This document shows, one piece after another, positions 18,477-27,145 of a stretch of 64,000 bases of DNA (its first letter is position 1; each line of letters begins with the position of its first letter). Both the position numbers and the translations under genes were made by a program. The notes under the pieces were generated by a model. That model had not been told where the DNA came from, made no database searches, and worked only from the letters and a program-made list of their open reading frames with translations. The stretch comes from Scytonema sp. UIC 10036 (GTDB taxonomy: Bacteria; Cyanobacteriota; Cyanobacteriia; Cyanobacteriales; Nostocaceae), in NCBI RefSeq assembly GCF_009725235.1, contig NZ_WJFC01000001.1:186001-250000 (forward strand), read 5' to 3'.

Positions 18477-18489
18477 CCGCCGTAGGCGG
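18477..18489. other. Short GC hairpin downstream of the DGR-like variable region
   Basis: CCGCC-GTA-GGCGG, a 5-bp stem with a 3-base loop, about 55 bp beyond the stop codon (18544) of the severed FGE C-terminus, in an AT-rich tract. DGR target genes usually carry a hairpin or cruciform just past the variable region that helps mutagenic homing. The placement fits, but the stem is short and it could be a terminator remnant. Confidence 0.4.
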
Positions 18490-18543
18490 AAAAGGGTAAG
18501 AAAAAAGAATAGAGAAAAGGGTTAAAGGGTAGAGTGTAAAGAA

Positions 18544-18723
18544 TTATAAAGTTCTCGCGCCGGAAAGCACAAACCGAAACCCGAGGACGACCGAGCCAGT
18601 TGTCCGGAGGAGCGTCGAGGCGACGCGCCGAACGGCAATGCCCCGGAAGGCCGTCCCAAAAATCGCTGCGAAGCATCCGATTATCATTATTGTTCATGCC
18701 GCTCCAAGTAATAGAATGAGAAG
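18544..18723 (-). pseudogene. Severed FGE C-terminus with DGR-like variable region
   Basis: Read on the minus strand, this continues the FGE domain lost from the ORF ending at 18784: YKDAPSHSITW, NRMLR, then WDGLPGHCRSARRLDAPPDN, and after a one-base slip near 18585 LGFRFVLSGARTL and a stop at 18544. Cyanobacterial FGE targets of diversity-generating retroelements end in W-NNNP-x-CRSANRN-x-DNRNNN-LGFR. Here the expected Asn codons read as Asp, Gly, Leu, Arg. The segment is also much GC-richer than its surroundings. No template repeat or reverse transcriptase was found in the window. Confidence 0.65.
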
Positions 18724-18801
18724 GTGCATCTTTATAGTGCATCTTTATAGTGCATCTTTATAGTGCATCTTTATAGTGCATCTTTATAGTGCATCTTTAT
18801 A
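18724..18801. repeat. Six perfect copies of a 13-bp tandem repeat inside the FGE gene
   Basis: The unit GTGCATCTTTATA is repeated six times. One copy encodes the normal Y-K-D-A of the FGE domain. The five extra units add 65 bp, which is not a multiple of three and brings a TAA into frame at once. Four copies in total would restore the frame. This is the layout of a slipped-strand contingency locus. Confidence 0.92.
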
Positions 18802-21375
18802 ACTGTTATGAAAGGTATCCGCACACCATTCCCAAACGTTCCCGTGCATATCAAACAAGCCAAAGACATTTGCTACTTTCAAGCTACCTACAGGCGTTGT
18901 TCGTTCACGGTATTTTCCTTTTGAGCCAGAGCCATAAGTAGAGTTGCCGTTGTAATTCGCTAACTCAGGCGTAATAGTTTCGCCAAAGTGGAACGGTGTC
19001 GTCGTACCTGAACGGCAACTATACTCCCACTCTGCCCCACTTGGCAGTCGGTAGTTACGTTTGGTATGTATAGATAGTCTATCACAAAACTCTACTGCAT
19101 CATACCAACTTACACACTCTACTGGTAAATCGCTTCCTTTAAATAGAGAAGGATCGGGATCGAGTTCGCGATTCACTTGCGGAAGTCCTGCGATCGCACG
19201 CCATTGTGCTTGGGTGATTGGATATTTTCCCATAAAAAACGGTTGAACGGTGACCTCGTGTTGGGGGCTTTCACGTTCCTGATGTCCTTCTTCCGTTTCT
19301 GGTGAACCCATGAGAAAAGTACCACCGGGAATAGAAACCATTTCTAAAGTGACATTATCGGGGAGATATTCTGTAAAGTAATTGGCTTGATGCTTTTCCC
19401 GTTTGATTATCTTTCCTAGGGCGTTAACGGTGACAACATCAAAAGAAAATTGAGATAATTGGGGCAGATTGCTGCGCCCTGGAATAGTAAGTTTCACCCC
19501 TTCAATATCTAGCTCTGATAAGTTTGGTGAAAGTTCGTCAAATAATTCCCTGGCTCCTTCGTCATATCCTCTCGCTAAACGTCCCCAAGCAGATGCAAAA
19601 GTTAAAAGAGGTTGAAATCCTTCTTCCACCAGAGGGTCTGCAAAGGTAGCAGTTAGAGATGTCGTTCTTACCTTGTCGGCTTTATCTCCTAAGTACATTT
19701 GTTCCAACATTGTAGCAAGATGATAAGCAAGCTCTTTGGGTTTCGTGTATGCTAAGGCAATCCATTCTGGTTTTTCGCCAAAATCTTTGATATCTAAATT
19801 AGTCTGCTCTAATCTTTGCTGCAAGTAAAAGAGCAAACACTCAGATAGCTCTTCTAACCGTGGATTGCCAAATCGTTCATCCGTTTGTAGCAGTTTCAGT
19901 AATAGATGTCGCACAGCACTATCCATTTCATACAATGGTTGACCTGCGGGATTGCATAGATTGGATAACAAAAGGTCTGGAATAGCAAGCCAAGGAATAT
20001 TTAACGATGTCCCTTGTCGATCGCGCTTAAAGTTTTCTCGCAAATAATACGATAGATCGGGAGTGAGGGCGAGAGGAAAAGCAGCATGACAGGCGAAATC
20101 CAGATAAGCTTGACCGTGTTTGGAAAAATCAATGATGTAACGAGCCGCACTTTCGTAGCGACTATACTCATCTATGGGGATGTGTTTGAGTTTTTCCAGC
20201 ACCTGCTGAAGTCGCCCTCGCACTTGCTGAATAAACTGCGGATTGGCTACTAATTCTAAACCATTCGCTGAATCATCATACTCTTTTACAAGTTTCTGGC
20301 GTCCTCGCAGGTCGTCGATCGTTCTCCGCCACCCAGTGAGGTCGAAGGGATACATGGAAACGAGTTCGGTAACCCAACTTGCAGTGTTACCGCGCCAACG
20401 GTTTGCTGGTAAAGGATTCAGCCATGCAACTTGTCGCACTACGGGTCTAATGCGATCGAGAAAGTTCTCCAGTAATTCAACTCGCTTTGGGTTGAAACCT
20501 CCACGCGCCGCCCCTCCGTCACTAAAAATGACAACTACTGTATGATTTGAGTGTAGGTGGGGGATGATGTCGGTAAGGGGTTGCTTTTGCAACAGGTTAA
20601 GGTCGGAATAGAGAGAGTCCGTGGGGCTGTTGCGAAAGTAGTAAATTTTAGTTTTACCCAAACGTCCTTCTTGCTGGGCTGTTTCTGCTAATCTCTCTGC
20701 TATGGGCGCAAAGGGAATTGTGGAATTACTCCGGTCAATCAATAGCAGCAGTTCGGTTTGATTGATACGGCTGGGGATAAGCACGGGTTCCAAGAAAAAT
20801 CCTTCTTGGCTGATACGTTTAACTGTGGCTGAAATATCCAACTCAATCTCTGCTCCTTCTCGAACTGGTTGGCGAAGTTTACGCCAACCTTGTTGCATTT
20901 GGCGTCGCGTGACAGGAAAGTACTCGTCGGTGAGAGTAAAGCGCTGGGAAGGTAGGGATAGGGAAACTGCTTGAGCAACTTCTTGCGGTTCTTCTTTCCT
21001 GTCTAAATTTTCTACCCTAGGTAGATTGGCTTGGGTTGGTGATGCTTCTGTGGTTACTGGTTCTGATTCTGTGGTTTTTGCATCTGTTGTTCTTTGAGTG
21101 GATGGAGATTTAGCAGCAGAGGAAATTTTATTTTCAGATTGAGATAACTGCTGCTGTTTTAGGTATTGGTCAAAATAGTTCTCAAAGCACTGTTTTTCAG
21201 CCCGGTTTTTTACCCACAAGCGCCGACATAATTTTCGCAAATCTTGGTAGTTCTCTGGTCGAAAGCCTTTTTCCCATGCTTGGCTGAGCAATTGGTAATC
21301 CTCTATTCTGAGGAGCAATCCTGCTTGTCGCAGTCCCCAGAAGAGTTCTAGTAGATGCGGGTCATTTGGTATCAT
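18784..21375 (-). CDS. vWA domain protein with C-terminal FGE-sulfatase domain (truncated)
   Basis: An 863-aa protein, third gene of a ternary conflict operon. An N-terminal helical region (about 1-80) and a low-complexity linker precede a von Willebrand A domain (about 200-400) with an intact MIDAS motif D-R-S-N-S (LLLIDRSNSTIPF) and FSDGGAARG. A helical middle follows, then a formylglycine-generating-enzyme-like C-type lectin fold (about 650-863: MVSIPGGTFLMGSPE, YRLPSGAEWEYSCRSG, GLFDMHGNVWEWCAD). The FGE domain stops early in the 13-bp repeat; its last 50 or so residues are out of frame downstream. The start overlaps MoxR by 14 bp. The vWA-MoxR pair is expected to couple ATP use to a metal-dependent switch, with the FGE as the recognition surface. 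Confidence 0.85.
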   Translation of the reverse strand: MIPNDPHLLELFWGLRQAGLLLRIEDYQLLSQAWEKGFRPENYQDLRKLCRRLWVKNRAEKQCFENYFDQYLKQQQLSQSENKISSAAKSPSTQRTTDAKTTESEPVTTEASPTQANLPRVENLDRKEEPQEVAQAVSLSLPSQRFTLTDEYFPVTRRQMQQGWRKLRQPVREGAEIELDISATVKRISQEGFFLEPVLIPSRINQTELLLLIDRSNSTIPFAPIAERLAETAQQEGRLGKTKIYYFRNSPTDSLYSDLNLLQKQPLTDIIPHLHSNHTVVVIFSDGGAARGGFNPKRVELLENFLDRIRPVVRQVAWLNPLPANRWRGNTASWVTELVSMYPFDLTGWRRTIDDLRGRQKLVKEYDDSANGLELVANPQFIQQVRGRLQQVLEKLKHIPIDEYSRYESAARYIIDFSKHGQAYLDFACHAAFPLALTPDLSYYLRENFKRDRQGTSLNIPWLAIPDLLLSNLCNPAGQPLYEMDSAVRHLLLKLLQTDERFGNPRLEELSECLLFYLQQRLEQTNLDIKDFGEKPEWIALAYTKPKELAYHLATMLEQMYLGDKADKVRTTSLTATFADPLVEEGFQPLLTFASAWGRLARGYDEGARELFDELSPNLSELDIEGVKLTIPGRSNLPQLSQFSFDVVTVNALGKIIKREKHQANYFTEYLPDNVTLEMVSIPGGTFLMGSPETEEGHQERESPQHEVTVQPFFMGKYPITQAQWRAIAGLPQVNRELDPDPSLFKGSDLPVECVSWYDAVEFCDRLSIHTKRNYRLPSGAEWEYSCRSGTTTPFHFGETITPELANYNGNSTYGSGSKGKYRERTTPVGSLKVANVFGLFDMHGNVWEWCADTFHNSYKDAL

Positions 21376-22354
21376 GGCGCTGTTTTTTATAGCGAATTTT
21401 TTCGTCGCGGGTTTTTAACAATACACCTAAAAACGGTATTTGCTTTTGCTCAAGTTTGTTACGAATTTCCTCCAGAGAAAAAGAAAGTACTAGGGCTTTA
21501 ATCCAGTCAATTAATTCACTTGTACTAACCTGCTTGCCACTGTTTTTGTCTGTTTTGTCACGAACTTCTAAAAATTCGTCAACCAGGAGTTCAATGGAAA
21601 ACTCTGGTAACTTTTTGTCTTCAAAATGGACTTTAACAATTTCAATTAATTCTTCTTTACTGGGAAACTCTAGGTAGTGGAAAATGCAGCGACGAAGAAA
21701 CGCATCGGGTAAGTCTTTCTCGTTATTGCTGGTAATAACAACAATGGGAGGAGCTACTTGCTTTCCTACTTCGGGAATCTCTTTTCCAGTTTCTTCAATG
21801 AAAAACCGTTTTTCTTCAAGTTCCAATAGCAAATCGTTGGGAAAATCTATATCCGCTTTATCAATTTCATCAATGAGGAGAATCGTTCGTAGCTCGCTTT
21901 GAAAAGCTCTTCCCAATGGTCCGAATTTGATGTAACCTTTCTGACTGGAGTCTTGAAGACGTTCGAGTCCCCTCTCATCCAACTTATCAAATCCTGCTAG
22001 CTGAGCATCCCGCAAGCGAGCAACAGCATCATAGATATAAAGCCCATCTTTAGCCCGACTGGTGGATTTAACATACCAGGTTTCGTAGGGATAGCTTTTT
22101 AATCCCAAGGATTCTAACAGTTCTCGATTATTTTGGGTGAATTCATAAGCGATCGCACTTGTCAGCCGAGTTTTTCCACAACCCGGTTCCCCCATGAGTA
22201 ATAAAGGACGTTCGAGGGCGATCGCTAATCTCACAGATTCTTTCAACTCATCATTTGGAAGGTAAGGCAATAGGTCTTTTCCCTGATGGTCTTTGTCTCC
22301 TGGTTTAGGATTAACTTTGCCTGTATATTCTAGATTACACTGAATGTTATTCAT
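21362..22354 (-). CDS. MoxR-type AAA ATPase
   Basis: A 330-aa AAA+ ATPase. Walker A is GEPGCGKT (residues 55-62). Walker B is ILLIDEID (about 158-165), followed by a sensor region PIVVITSNNEKDLPDAFLRRC with the arginine finger. MoxR proteins act as chaperone-like ATPases on vWA partners, which matches the next gene. It overlaps the upstream EAD1 gene by an ATGA and the downstream vWA-FGE gene by 14 bp, so the three are translationally coupled. A 69-bp piece of it is duplicated at 17993. Confidence 0.92.
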   Translation of the reverse strand: MNNIQCNLEYTGKVNPKPGDKDHQGKDLLPYLPNDELKESVRLAIALERPLLLMGEPGCGKTRLTSAIAYEFTQNNRELLESLGLKSYPYETWYVKSTSRAKDGLYIYDAVARLRDAQLAGFDKLDERGLERLQDSSQKGYIKFGPLGRAFQSELRTILLIDEIDKADIDFPNDLLLELEEKRFFIEETGKEIPEVGKQVAPPIVVITSNNEKDLPDAFLRRCIFHYLEFPSKEELIEIVKVHFEDKKLPEFSIELLVDEFLEVRDKTDKNSGKQVSTSELIDWIKALVLSFSLEEIRNKLEQKQIPFLGVLLKTRDEKIRYKKQRHDTK

Positions 22355-23394
22355 AAGGATAGTAAGTTCATGATATCAGACCAACTAGAGCCGCAATGCT
22401 TGCAAATTTCCTCCATCGCCAATTCAGGAATTCCCTGACGGCTATTTCTCCAAAAATCTTGGGCTAGTTTTTGGAGTTGTTCATCATTTCCTGTAGAACC
22501 CAGTAACTGATGGTTACCCATGACCCAACTAATGAGCAATTTTTCAGAAAAGTCAGAAATTGGTTCTAAATCCATAGGATATAATGGGCTATATTTTTCT
22601 AGGTCCTTAGCCCAATCAATTTTCCACTCAGAAGCGTAGCCTCGATTATCAACTAAAAACATCACTAAATAAGAATTGCAACCTTGAGAACAGTTTTGCA
22701 CCTTTTCTACCAAAGGATTCCAAAATTTTTCTATCAACTGTTTGGCTTCTGTAGGACATAATCTATCGAAGTTAGGAAAAACAATAATTACTGTTTCCTT
22801 TTGCCAATCTTCATAGGTTTGAGTTACAAGTTTTTGAGGCGATGCTGAAGTTTTTAACTCCAAACTTAATTTAGCCCATATATCCTCTATGTAACTTTCC
22901 CCGCGTTCTGCCAAAGAAATCCGTACTTTTTTGGCTGTTGTACTACAGCGAAGAGATGTTTGTAACAATCGGTTCAATAACCACCGTTGACAACTTTTAG
23001 GCTCACCGCGAACTAAAAAACAGCGTGGAAGGCAATTGTTATGATAATTCCAAAATTTTTGAAACTTGTCAACTTGATCCTGGTAGTTTAGAGAGAGTAA
23101 GGCCTCGTAAAGTAGATTATTGTCTTGAAATGTTAGATTTTCTATTCTATTTAAATCAATTGTTTGTAATTTAGGATTCCCAGGATTAGCTGTTTTTGCT
23201 GCTTCTATAAGTTCTCTTAGCTTTCCTTGAGATTCAGCATAAATAATTAACCTATACACAATGTGTTTATAATTGTTTCCACCTGCTATTTGATGTAAGT
23301 TCCAATCCAACTTATCGCTTAGCATTATTTCTAATTCTGTTGCACAACGAAATGCATGCATCAGTGCTTCTCGAAGTTCTTCTTTGAATCCCAT
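22351..23394 (-). CDS. EAD1 domain protein with STAND-like (probably inactive) ATPase region
   Basis: A 347-aa protein and first gene of the ternary operon. Residues 1-85 match effector-associated domain 1: FKEELREALMHAFRCATELEIML ... LDWNLHQIAGG ... YRLIIYAESQGKLRELIEAA. EAD1 is an adaptor that recruits effectors by homotypic contact. The rest resembles a STAND-type NTPase core (CFLVRGEPKSCQRWLLNRLL in the Walker A position, VIIVFPNFD in the Walker B position) without a proper GxxGxGK[ST], so it is likely inactive. The effector it recruits is not next to it and may be encoded elsewhere with a matching EAD1. Confidence 0.8.
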   Translation of the reverse strand: MGFKEELREALMHAFRCATELEIMLSDKLDWNLHQIAGGNNYKHIVYRLIIYAESQGKLRELIEAAKTANPGNPKLQTIDLNRIENLTFQDNNLLYEALLSLNYQDQVDKFQKFWNYHNNCLPRCFLVRGEPKSCQRWLLNRLLQTSLRCSTTAKKVRISLAERGESYIEDIWAKLSLELKTSASPQKLVTQTYEDWQKETVIIVFPNFDRLCPTEAKQLIEKFWNPLVEKVQNCSQGCNSYLVMFLVDNRGYASEWKIDWAKDLEKYSPLYPMDLEPISDFSEKLLISWVMGNHQLLGSTGNDEQLQKLAQDFWRNSRQGIPELAMEEICKHCGSSWSDIMNLLSL

Positions 23395-24089
23395 TTTACT
23401 TTATCTACCTTTGACAAAGGGACTAGCGTAGAAATAAAATACCAGCGTGTAAGGGTACAATGCCTTGTGACTCTTTCATTGTTGTCATGAACTGATTGGT
23501 ACATTATTTAAATGCGACTCCCAAATCTTAAGCAAAAAAGACTTGTGTAATTTAAGATTATCACAACTCAATTTTTTTGCGGCTACTAAAAATTCTTTAT
23601 TTCAGTGTTTTTTCTTACAGCGAATAAGATTGCTATACTCCCAGATTTCTCACAAAGCTTTAAACTACTGGCTTCAGCCGTATCGCAACGAGCGTGAGAT
23701 ATGTGGGTACTCAGGTTTACTCCTATCCCGCAAGGGAGATTACTTAATTAAATGAACCACACTTGACGCAAAGTACGCGAAGAAGGAGAAGACGAAGATC
23801 GGTAATCTTATGATGGTAAATAAGTACTAATACTTAAATAAGGGGAGTTTTTTAGAAGCAGTGACAGTAAATTGCGTTCGCGAAGCGCAAGCCTTACCCT
23901 GCTTATCGCTTCGGCGCAAGCCTTACCCTGCTTATCGCACCCGTTTTTCTACACCATCTTCCGCCAAACTATTCTGTTGCTCTAGGGAGCTGTCAGAGGA
24001 TTACACTTCGTTAAGGCTTCCCAATCGTCTAAAATTAATTGGCAACATAATTAAAGTAAGCGTTGTCAATCGGTAATGAGTATAAAATT
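23395..24089. other. Intergenic, with REP-like palindromic repeats
   Basis: No credible gene; a 70-codon frame at 23543 has no features. About 23873-23942 holds two copies of GCGCAAGCCTTACCCTGCTT next to GCGTTCGCGAAGCG. These belong to the palindromic repeat family also found at the end of the pseudogene at 5.9 kb and inside the CHAT-CHASE2 gene at 51.7 kb. The promoter of the ternary operon should lie just upstream of 23394. Confidence 0.5.
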
Positions 24090-24326
24090 ATGAACCCAGT
24101 AGTCATTAAACCTTCATCGTGGTTAACATCCGGTATTCGAGTTGAAAAAGTGAACAATCTCAATCTTTTCAAATTTACTGAAGAGTTAGGCTCACGGATG
24201 CAAGAACTTCTAGATAGAAAAAAAGCTGATTTACTGACATCAGAAGAAGCTACTGAACTAGAGGCTATGGTCGAATTAGATATGATTTTAAGTTATATTA
24301 ATGCTATGATTGCATTTCAATCATGA
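24090..24326 (+). CDS. Small conserved hypothetical, partner of an HNH gene
   Basis: A 78-aa protein, MNPVVIKPSSWLTSGIRVEK..., with a helical NLFKFTEELGSRMQELLDRKKADLLTSEEATELEAM core. In cyanobacteria such small genes often precede an HNH endonuclease gene. Here the stop TGA overlaps an ATG in the form ATGA, and the next frame starts MTIPNKIQEFVR. It could be an antitoxin or immunity-like partner, but this is only inferred from gene order. The frame is open from a TTG at 24063; the ATG at 24090 fits better. A degenerate copy lies at 18120. Confidence 0.6.
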   Translation: MNPVVIKPSSWLTSGIRVEKVNNLNLFKFTEELGSRMQELLDRKKADLLTSEEATELEAMVELDMILSYINAMIAFQS

Positions 24327-24376
24327 CTATTCCTAACAAGATTCAAGAATTTGTACGTTAACGTGCTAATGTTCTA
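24323..24376 (+). pseudogene. Remnant of an HNH endonuclease gene
   Basis: The frame reads MTIPNKIQEFVR, stop, RANVL. It matches the beginning of cyanobacterial HNH endonucleases (compare MTISKEVREQVQQRANYACEFC at 28415). A single C-to-T change (CAA to TAA) after codon 12 and loss of the rest disable it. It is coupled to the small gene before it by an ATGA overlap. Confidence 0.6.
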
Positions 24377-24450
24377 TCTTTTATCTGTCTTAGATATTGA
24401 AATTGAAGATGTGTCATTCTTGTCTCTTAATATTTCTTAATTCCTTGCGT

Positions 24451-24706
24451 TTATCGTTCAAAAAGTTTTTCTAACGCCACCAACTCAGCTTCTGTCTTTT
24501 CATCAACAGCAGGTAGGAGTTGCTGCACGATCGAGTAAAGCGATCGCCTTTGCACACCTCTTGCTTGTAAGCCCTTTTCTTTCAAGTCTTGTTCTATCTT
24601 TATAATCATTGGCTTGCGATCCACTTTGGCGACATCAGGGCTGCGGAAAATCGCTGTTCTAATTGCAGGTAATTACGTAGGATAAGCATGGCTTGCTCTG
24701 CGGGGC
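24451..24706 (-). pseudogene. C-terminal fragment of an unidentified protein
   Basis: On the minus strand PRPAEQAMLILRNYLQLEQRFSAA continues, after a frameshift near 24634, as VDRKPMIIKIEQDLKEKGLQ and YSIVQQLLPAVDEKTEAELVAL to a stop at 24451. It is clearly protein-like with good codon use, but I do not recognise the family. The 5' part is absent; repeat DNA begins at about 24700. Confidence 0.5.
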
Positions 24707-24716
24707 GTGGTAGAGC

Positions 24717-24775
24717 GGTACAGGAGGCGGAGCCTCACCGAAGGCATTCCCAGGCTCCGCCTGGGAACGAGGTGT
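24717..24775. repeat. Dispersed GGCATTCCCAGGCTCCGCCT repeat
   Basis: Contains ACAGGAGGCGGAGCCTC and a CCCAGGC...GCCTGGG hairpin ending GGGAACGAGG. A related, longer copy lies at 27146-27275. No coding content. It separates the gene fragment from the SLH protein gene. Confidence 0.6.
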
Positions 24776-24950
24776 TGAGGTGGGGTTCTGAGCTAACTTA
24801 ATCAGTATTTATACGCAAGAACAGAAAAAAGATGAAGTTTTTTAACATTTTGATTTTAGTGTTAATTTTTACTGTATCGGAGGGATAAATAGACGAGGGA
24901 GGCATTAGGGCGCATTTACCACTAATGCTGTTTTCAATGGTGTGGGACAC

Positions 24951-27071
24951 ATGAATCAATCCTATTTAACTAACTTCGGCAAATTTGTTTTGGCTGCTGC
25001 TTATTTGGCGATCGCTTCTCCAGCATCGTCAGCTATTGCGGCTTCCGTATCCAAAACTACCGAAGCACAAAGCGCTGAAACTTCTGCTCATCAACGATTA
25101 ATAATTGCTGATGATGACAATGATGATGACAACGAGACAAAAGTTTCATCAGAATTGCCAGAAGAAGTCAAAACAGCGGTATTGAGTGATATTTCCCAAC
25201 GTACAAGTGTAGAAGCTTCTGCATTGCGGGTTGTTAAAGCAGAAAGGATTATTTGGCCTAATGGTTGTTTGGGATTACAAGAAGAAGGAAGTTGTACTAA
25301 AGTTTTAGTACCCGGTTGGCAACTTGTTGTTGCAAGTAACGACCAAATGTGGGTGTACCGCACGAACGAGTCTGGTGCGATCGCAAAGCTTGATGAAGGC
25401 TCAACCCAAGCGATTACTGCAACAATGATGAAGGTGCGAAGCACCAACGAACAAATTAGCCGTCGCACAACCACTCTCCAACGCCGTGAAACCGTAGTGG
25501 TACAGCGCAGAACACAAGCAAGTGGTGTAGCGGCTTCTGCACAAAGTTCTCAGTCTAGCGGTGCAGTTGCTGCATCCGTACAAAACACTCAAATTAGCGC
25601 TGCAACTGTTGCTGTTAAAAGCAAAACAGGTTTTACTCTTTCTATTCTGCAACCATCAGGAAGTTTTTCCGAAGTCATTGCCCGTATTTCTGTGAAAGGT
25701 AAGCGTGGCAAAGGCTACTTCAAAGAGCGCTTTTTAGGTGATTACAAGTATAAGATTAAGCAGAAAGCTAAATTTGTCAAGGGGTTGAAAGCAGGCGACA
25801 GAATAGTTGTGCGCTTGTTTGATACTCAAAACCGCTTTATCGGCTATAGCGAATTTGAATCTTTGTCTGCAAATACAGTCGTTAATCTGATTTTATCGGC
25901 AAACCCAACACAATATAAAGTTGTCCGTACTGTTTACGGTTTAGATGCTGACTTTGATGGCGTTGTTGATGAAGGTTCTACCACCTATGACTACTTCTCC
26001 CAAGTGAGCGGTCAAAGTGCTAGCTTCTTCAGCAGTTCCCAACAAGTCAAAGTAAGCCAGTTTCAAGCTCAAGGTTATTCAACTGTTGCTAAAACTAGTG
26101 TTTATCCTGCTTCCTTCTCCAAAGGTGAATTTGCAGTTGTTCGTCAGTCTCTCAATGTTTTTAATTCTAACTTAGCCGCAGCTTTAAAAGCTAAACCCGG
26201 TCAACTGGTACAACTACAGGAAGTGAGCGCTGACGGTAGTTCCACTTACGATATGACTCAAATGATGATGGGCTATCGGGAAGTCGGTACAGCCAGTGGC
26301 GTTCAAGTGAAGTTTTCGGATGTATCTGTGAACCACTGGGCTAAAGATTTTATTGCTGAGTTAGCAGCGCTAGAAATTATTGAAGGATTCCCTGATGGAA
26401 CTTTCCGTCCAGATGAATATGTGACTCGCGCTCAATTTGCAGCAATGTTAAGCCAAGCTTTTGATAGAGTCACAATCCGGAGTGCAGTTAAGTTCAAAGA
26501 TGTCTCAACCGCATACTGGGCTTACAATGCTATCCGCGAAGCCTATCAAATGGGCTTCTTGGGAGCTTCTGGCAATATGTTCAACCCAACTATGAACCTT
26601 TCTCGCTTAGAAACTTTGTTTGCCTTGGCAGAAGGTCTCAACTATACTGTGAGCGGATCTACAGAAGCCATTCTGACTGCTTACACTGATGCAACAACTA
26701 TTAGAAGCGACGTTCGGAATGCGATCGCAGCACTCACACAACGGGGTATTGTCGTTAATTATCCTGACGTTCAGTCACTCAATGCTGACAAAGTAGCAAC
26801 TCGCGCTGAAGTTGTCGCTTTGATATATAAAGCATTGGTAAGCACTGGGGAAGTGGTAGATATATCCTCGCAATATGCTGTAGGGCGAACGCAAATGCAG
26901 GTTGGACAGCAAGGAGAAGCTGAAGAACTCAATGTTGAACAGGTAAAACCCAAGAAACAGCATTGCAACCAAGGAATTGGTAATGGTGCTGAGGGTTGCG
27001 ACCCCGGAAATTCCCATCCTCATGGTGGAAGTAACGACGAAGGTGGACGGACTCCTGGGATGAAAAAGTAA
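24951..27071 (+). CDS. Secreted SLH-domain protein
   Basis: A 706-aa protein with a signal peptide (FGKFVLAAAYLAIASPASSAIAA). A region with a conserved CLGLQEEGSC pair follows at about 110-120, then low-complexity Ser/Ala/Gln segments. Three C-terminal SLH motifs follow: VKFSDVSVNHWAKDFI...GFPDGTFRPDEYVTRAQFAAML, VKFKDVSTAYWAYNAI and a weaker third. SLH domains tether proteins to peptidoglycan-linked polymer or to the outer membrane base in cyanobacteria. The tail is rich in Gly/His/Asn. The frame begins at a GTG three codons earlier; the ATG is preferred. Confidence 0.85.
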   Translation: MNQSYLTNFGKFVLAAAYLAIASPASSAIAASVSKTTEAQSAETSAHQRLIIADDDNDDDNETKVSSELPEEVKTAVLSDISQRTSVEASALRVVKAERIIWPNGCLGLQEEGSCTKVLVPGWQLVVASNDQMWVYRTNESGAIAKLDEGSTQAITATMMKVRSTNEQISRRTTTLQRRETVVVQRRTQASGVAASAQSSQSSGAVAASVQNTQISAATVAVKSKTGFTLSILQPSGSFSEVIARISVKGKRGKGYFKERFLGDYKYKIKQKAKFVKGLKAGDRIVVRLFDTQNRFIGYSEFESLSANTVVNLILSANPTQYKVVRTVYGLDADFDGVVDEGSTTYDYFSQVSGQSASFFSSSQQVKVSQFQAQGYSTVAKTSVYPASFSKGEFAVVRQSLNVFNSNLAAALKAKPGQLVQLQEVSADGSSTYDMTQMMMGYREVGTASGVQVKFSDVSVNHWAKDFIAELAALEIIEGFPDGTFRPDEYVTRAQFAAMLSQAFDRVTIRSAVKFKDVSTAYWAYNAIREAYQMGFLGASGNMFNPTMNLSRLETLFALAEGLNYTVSGSTEAILTAYTDATTIRSDVRNAIAALTQRGIVVNYPDVQSLNADKVATRAEVVALIYKALVSTGEVVDISSQYAVGRTQMQVGQQGEAEELNVEQVKPKKQHCNQGIGNGAEGCDPGNSHPHGGSNDEGGRTPGMKK

Positions 27072-27145
27072 CAGTTAGATCCCGGTAACTCATGCGGATA
27101 CTGTTGACAAACGGTAGGTCAGACCCGTCATGTAGCACTCTCTCG

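Noticed and set aside
18374..18742. Separate 122-aa gene downstream of the vWA-FGE gene
   Set aside because: It is the out-of-frame continuation of the FGE domain plus read-through of downstream AT-rich DNA, not an independent gene.
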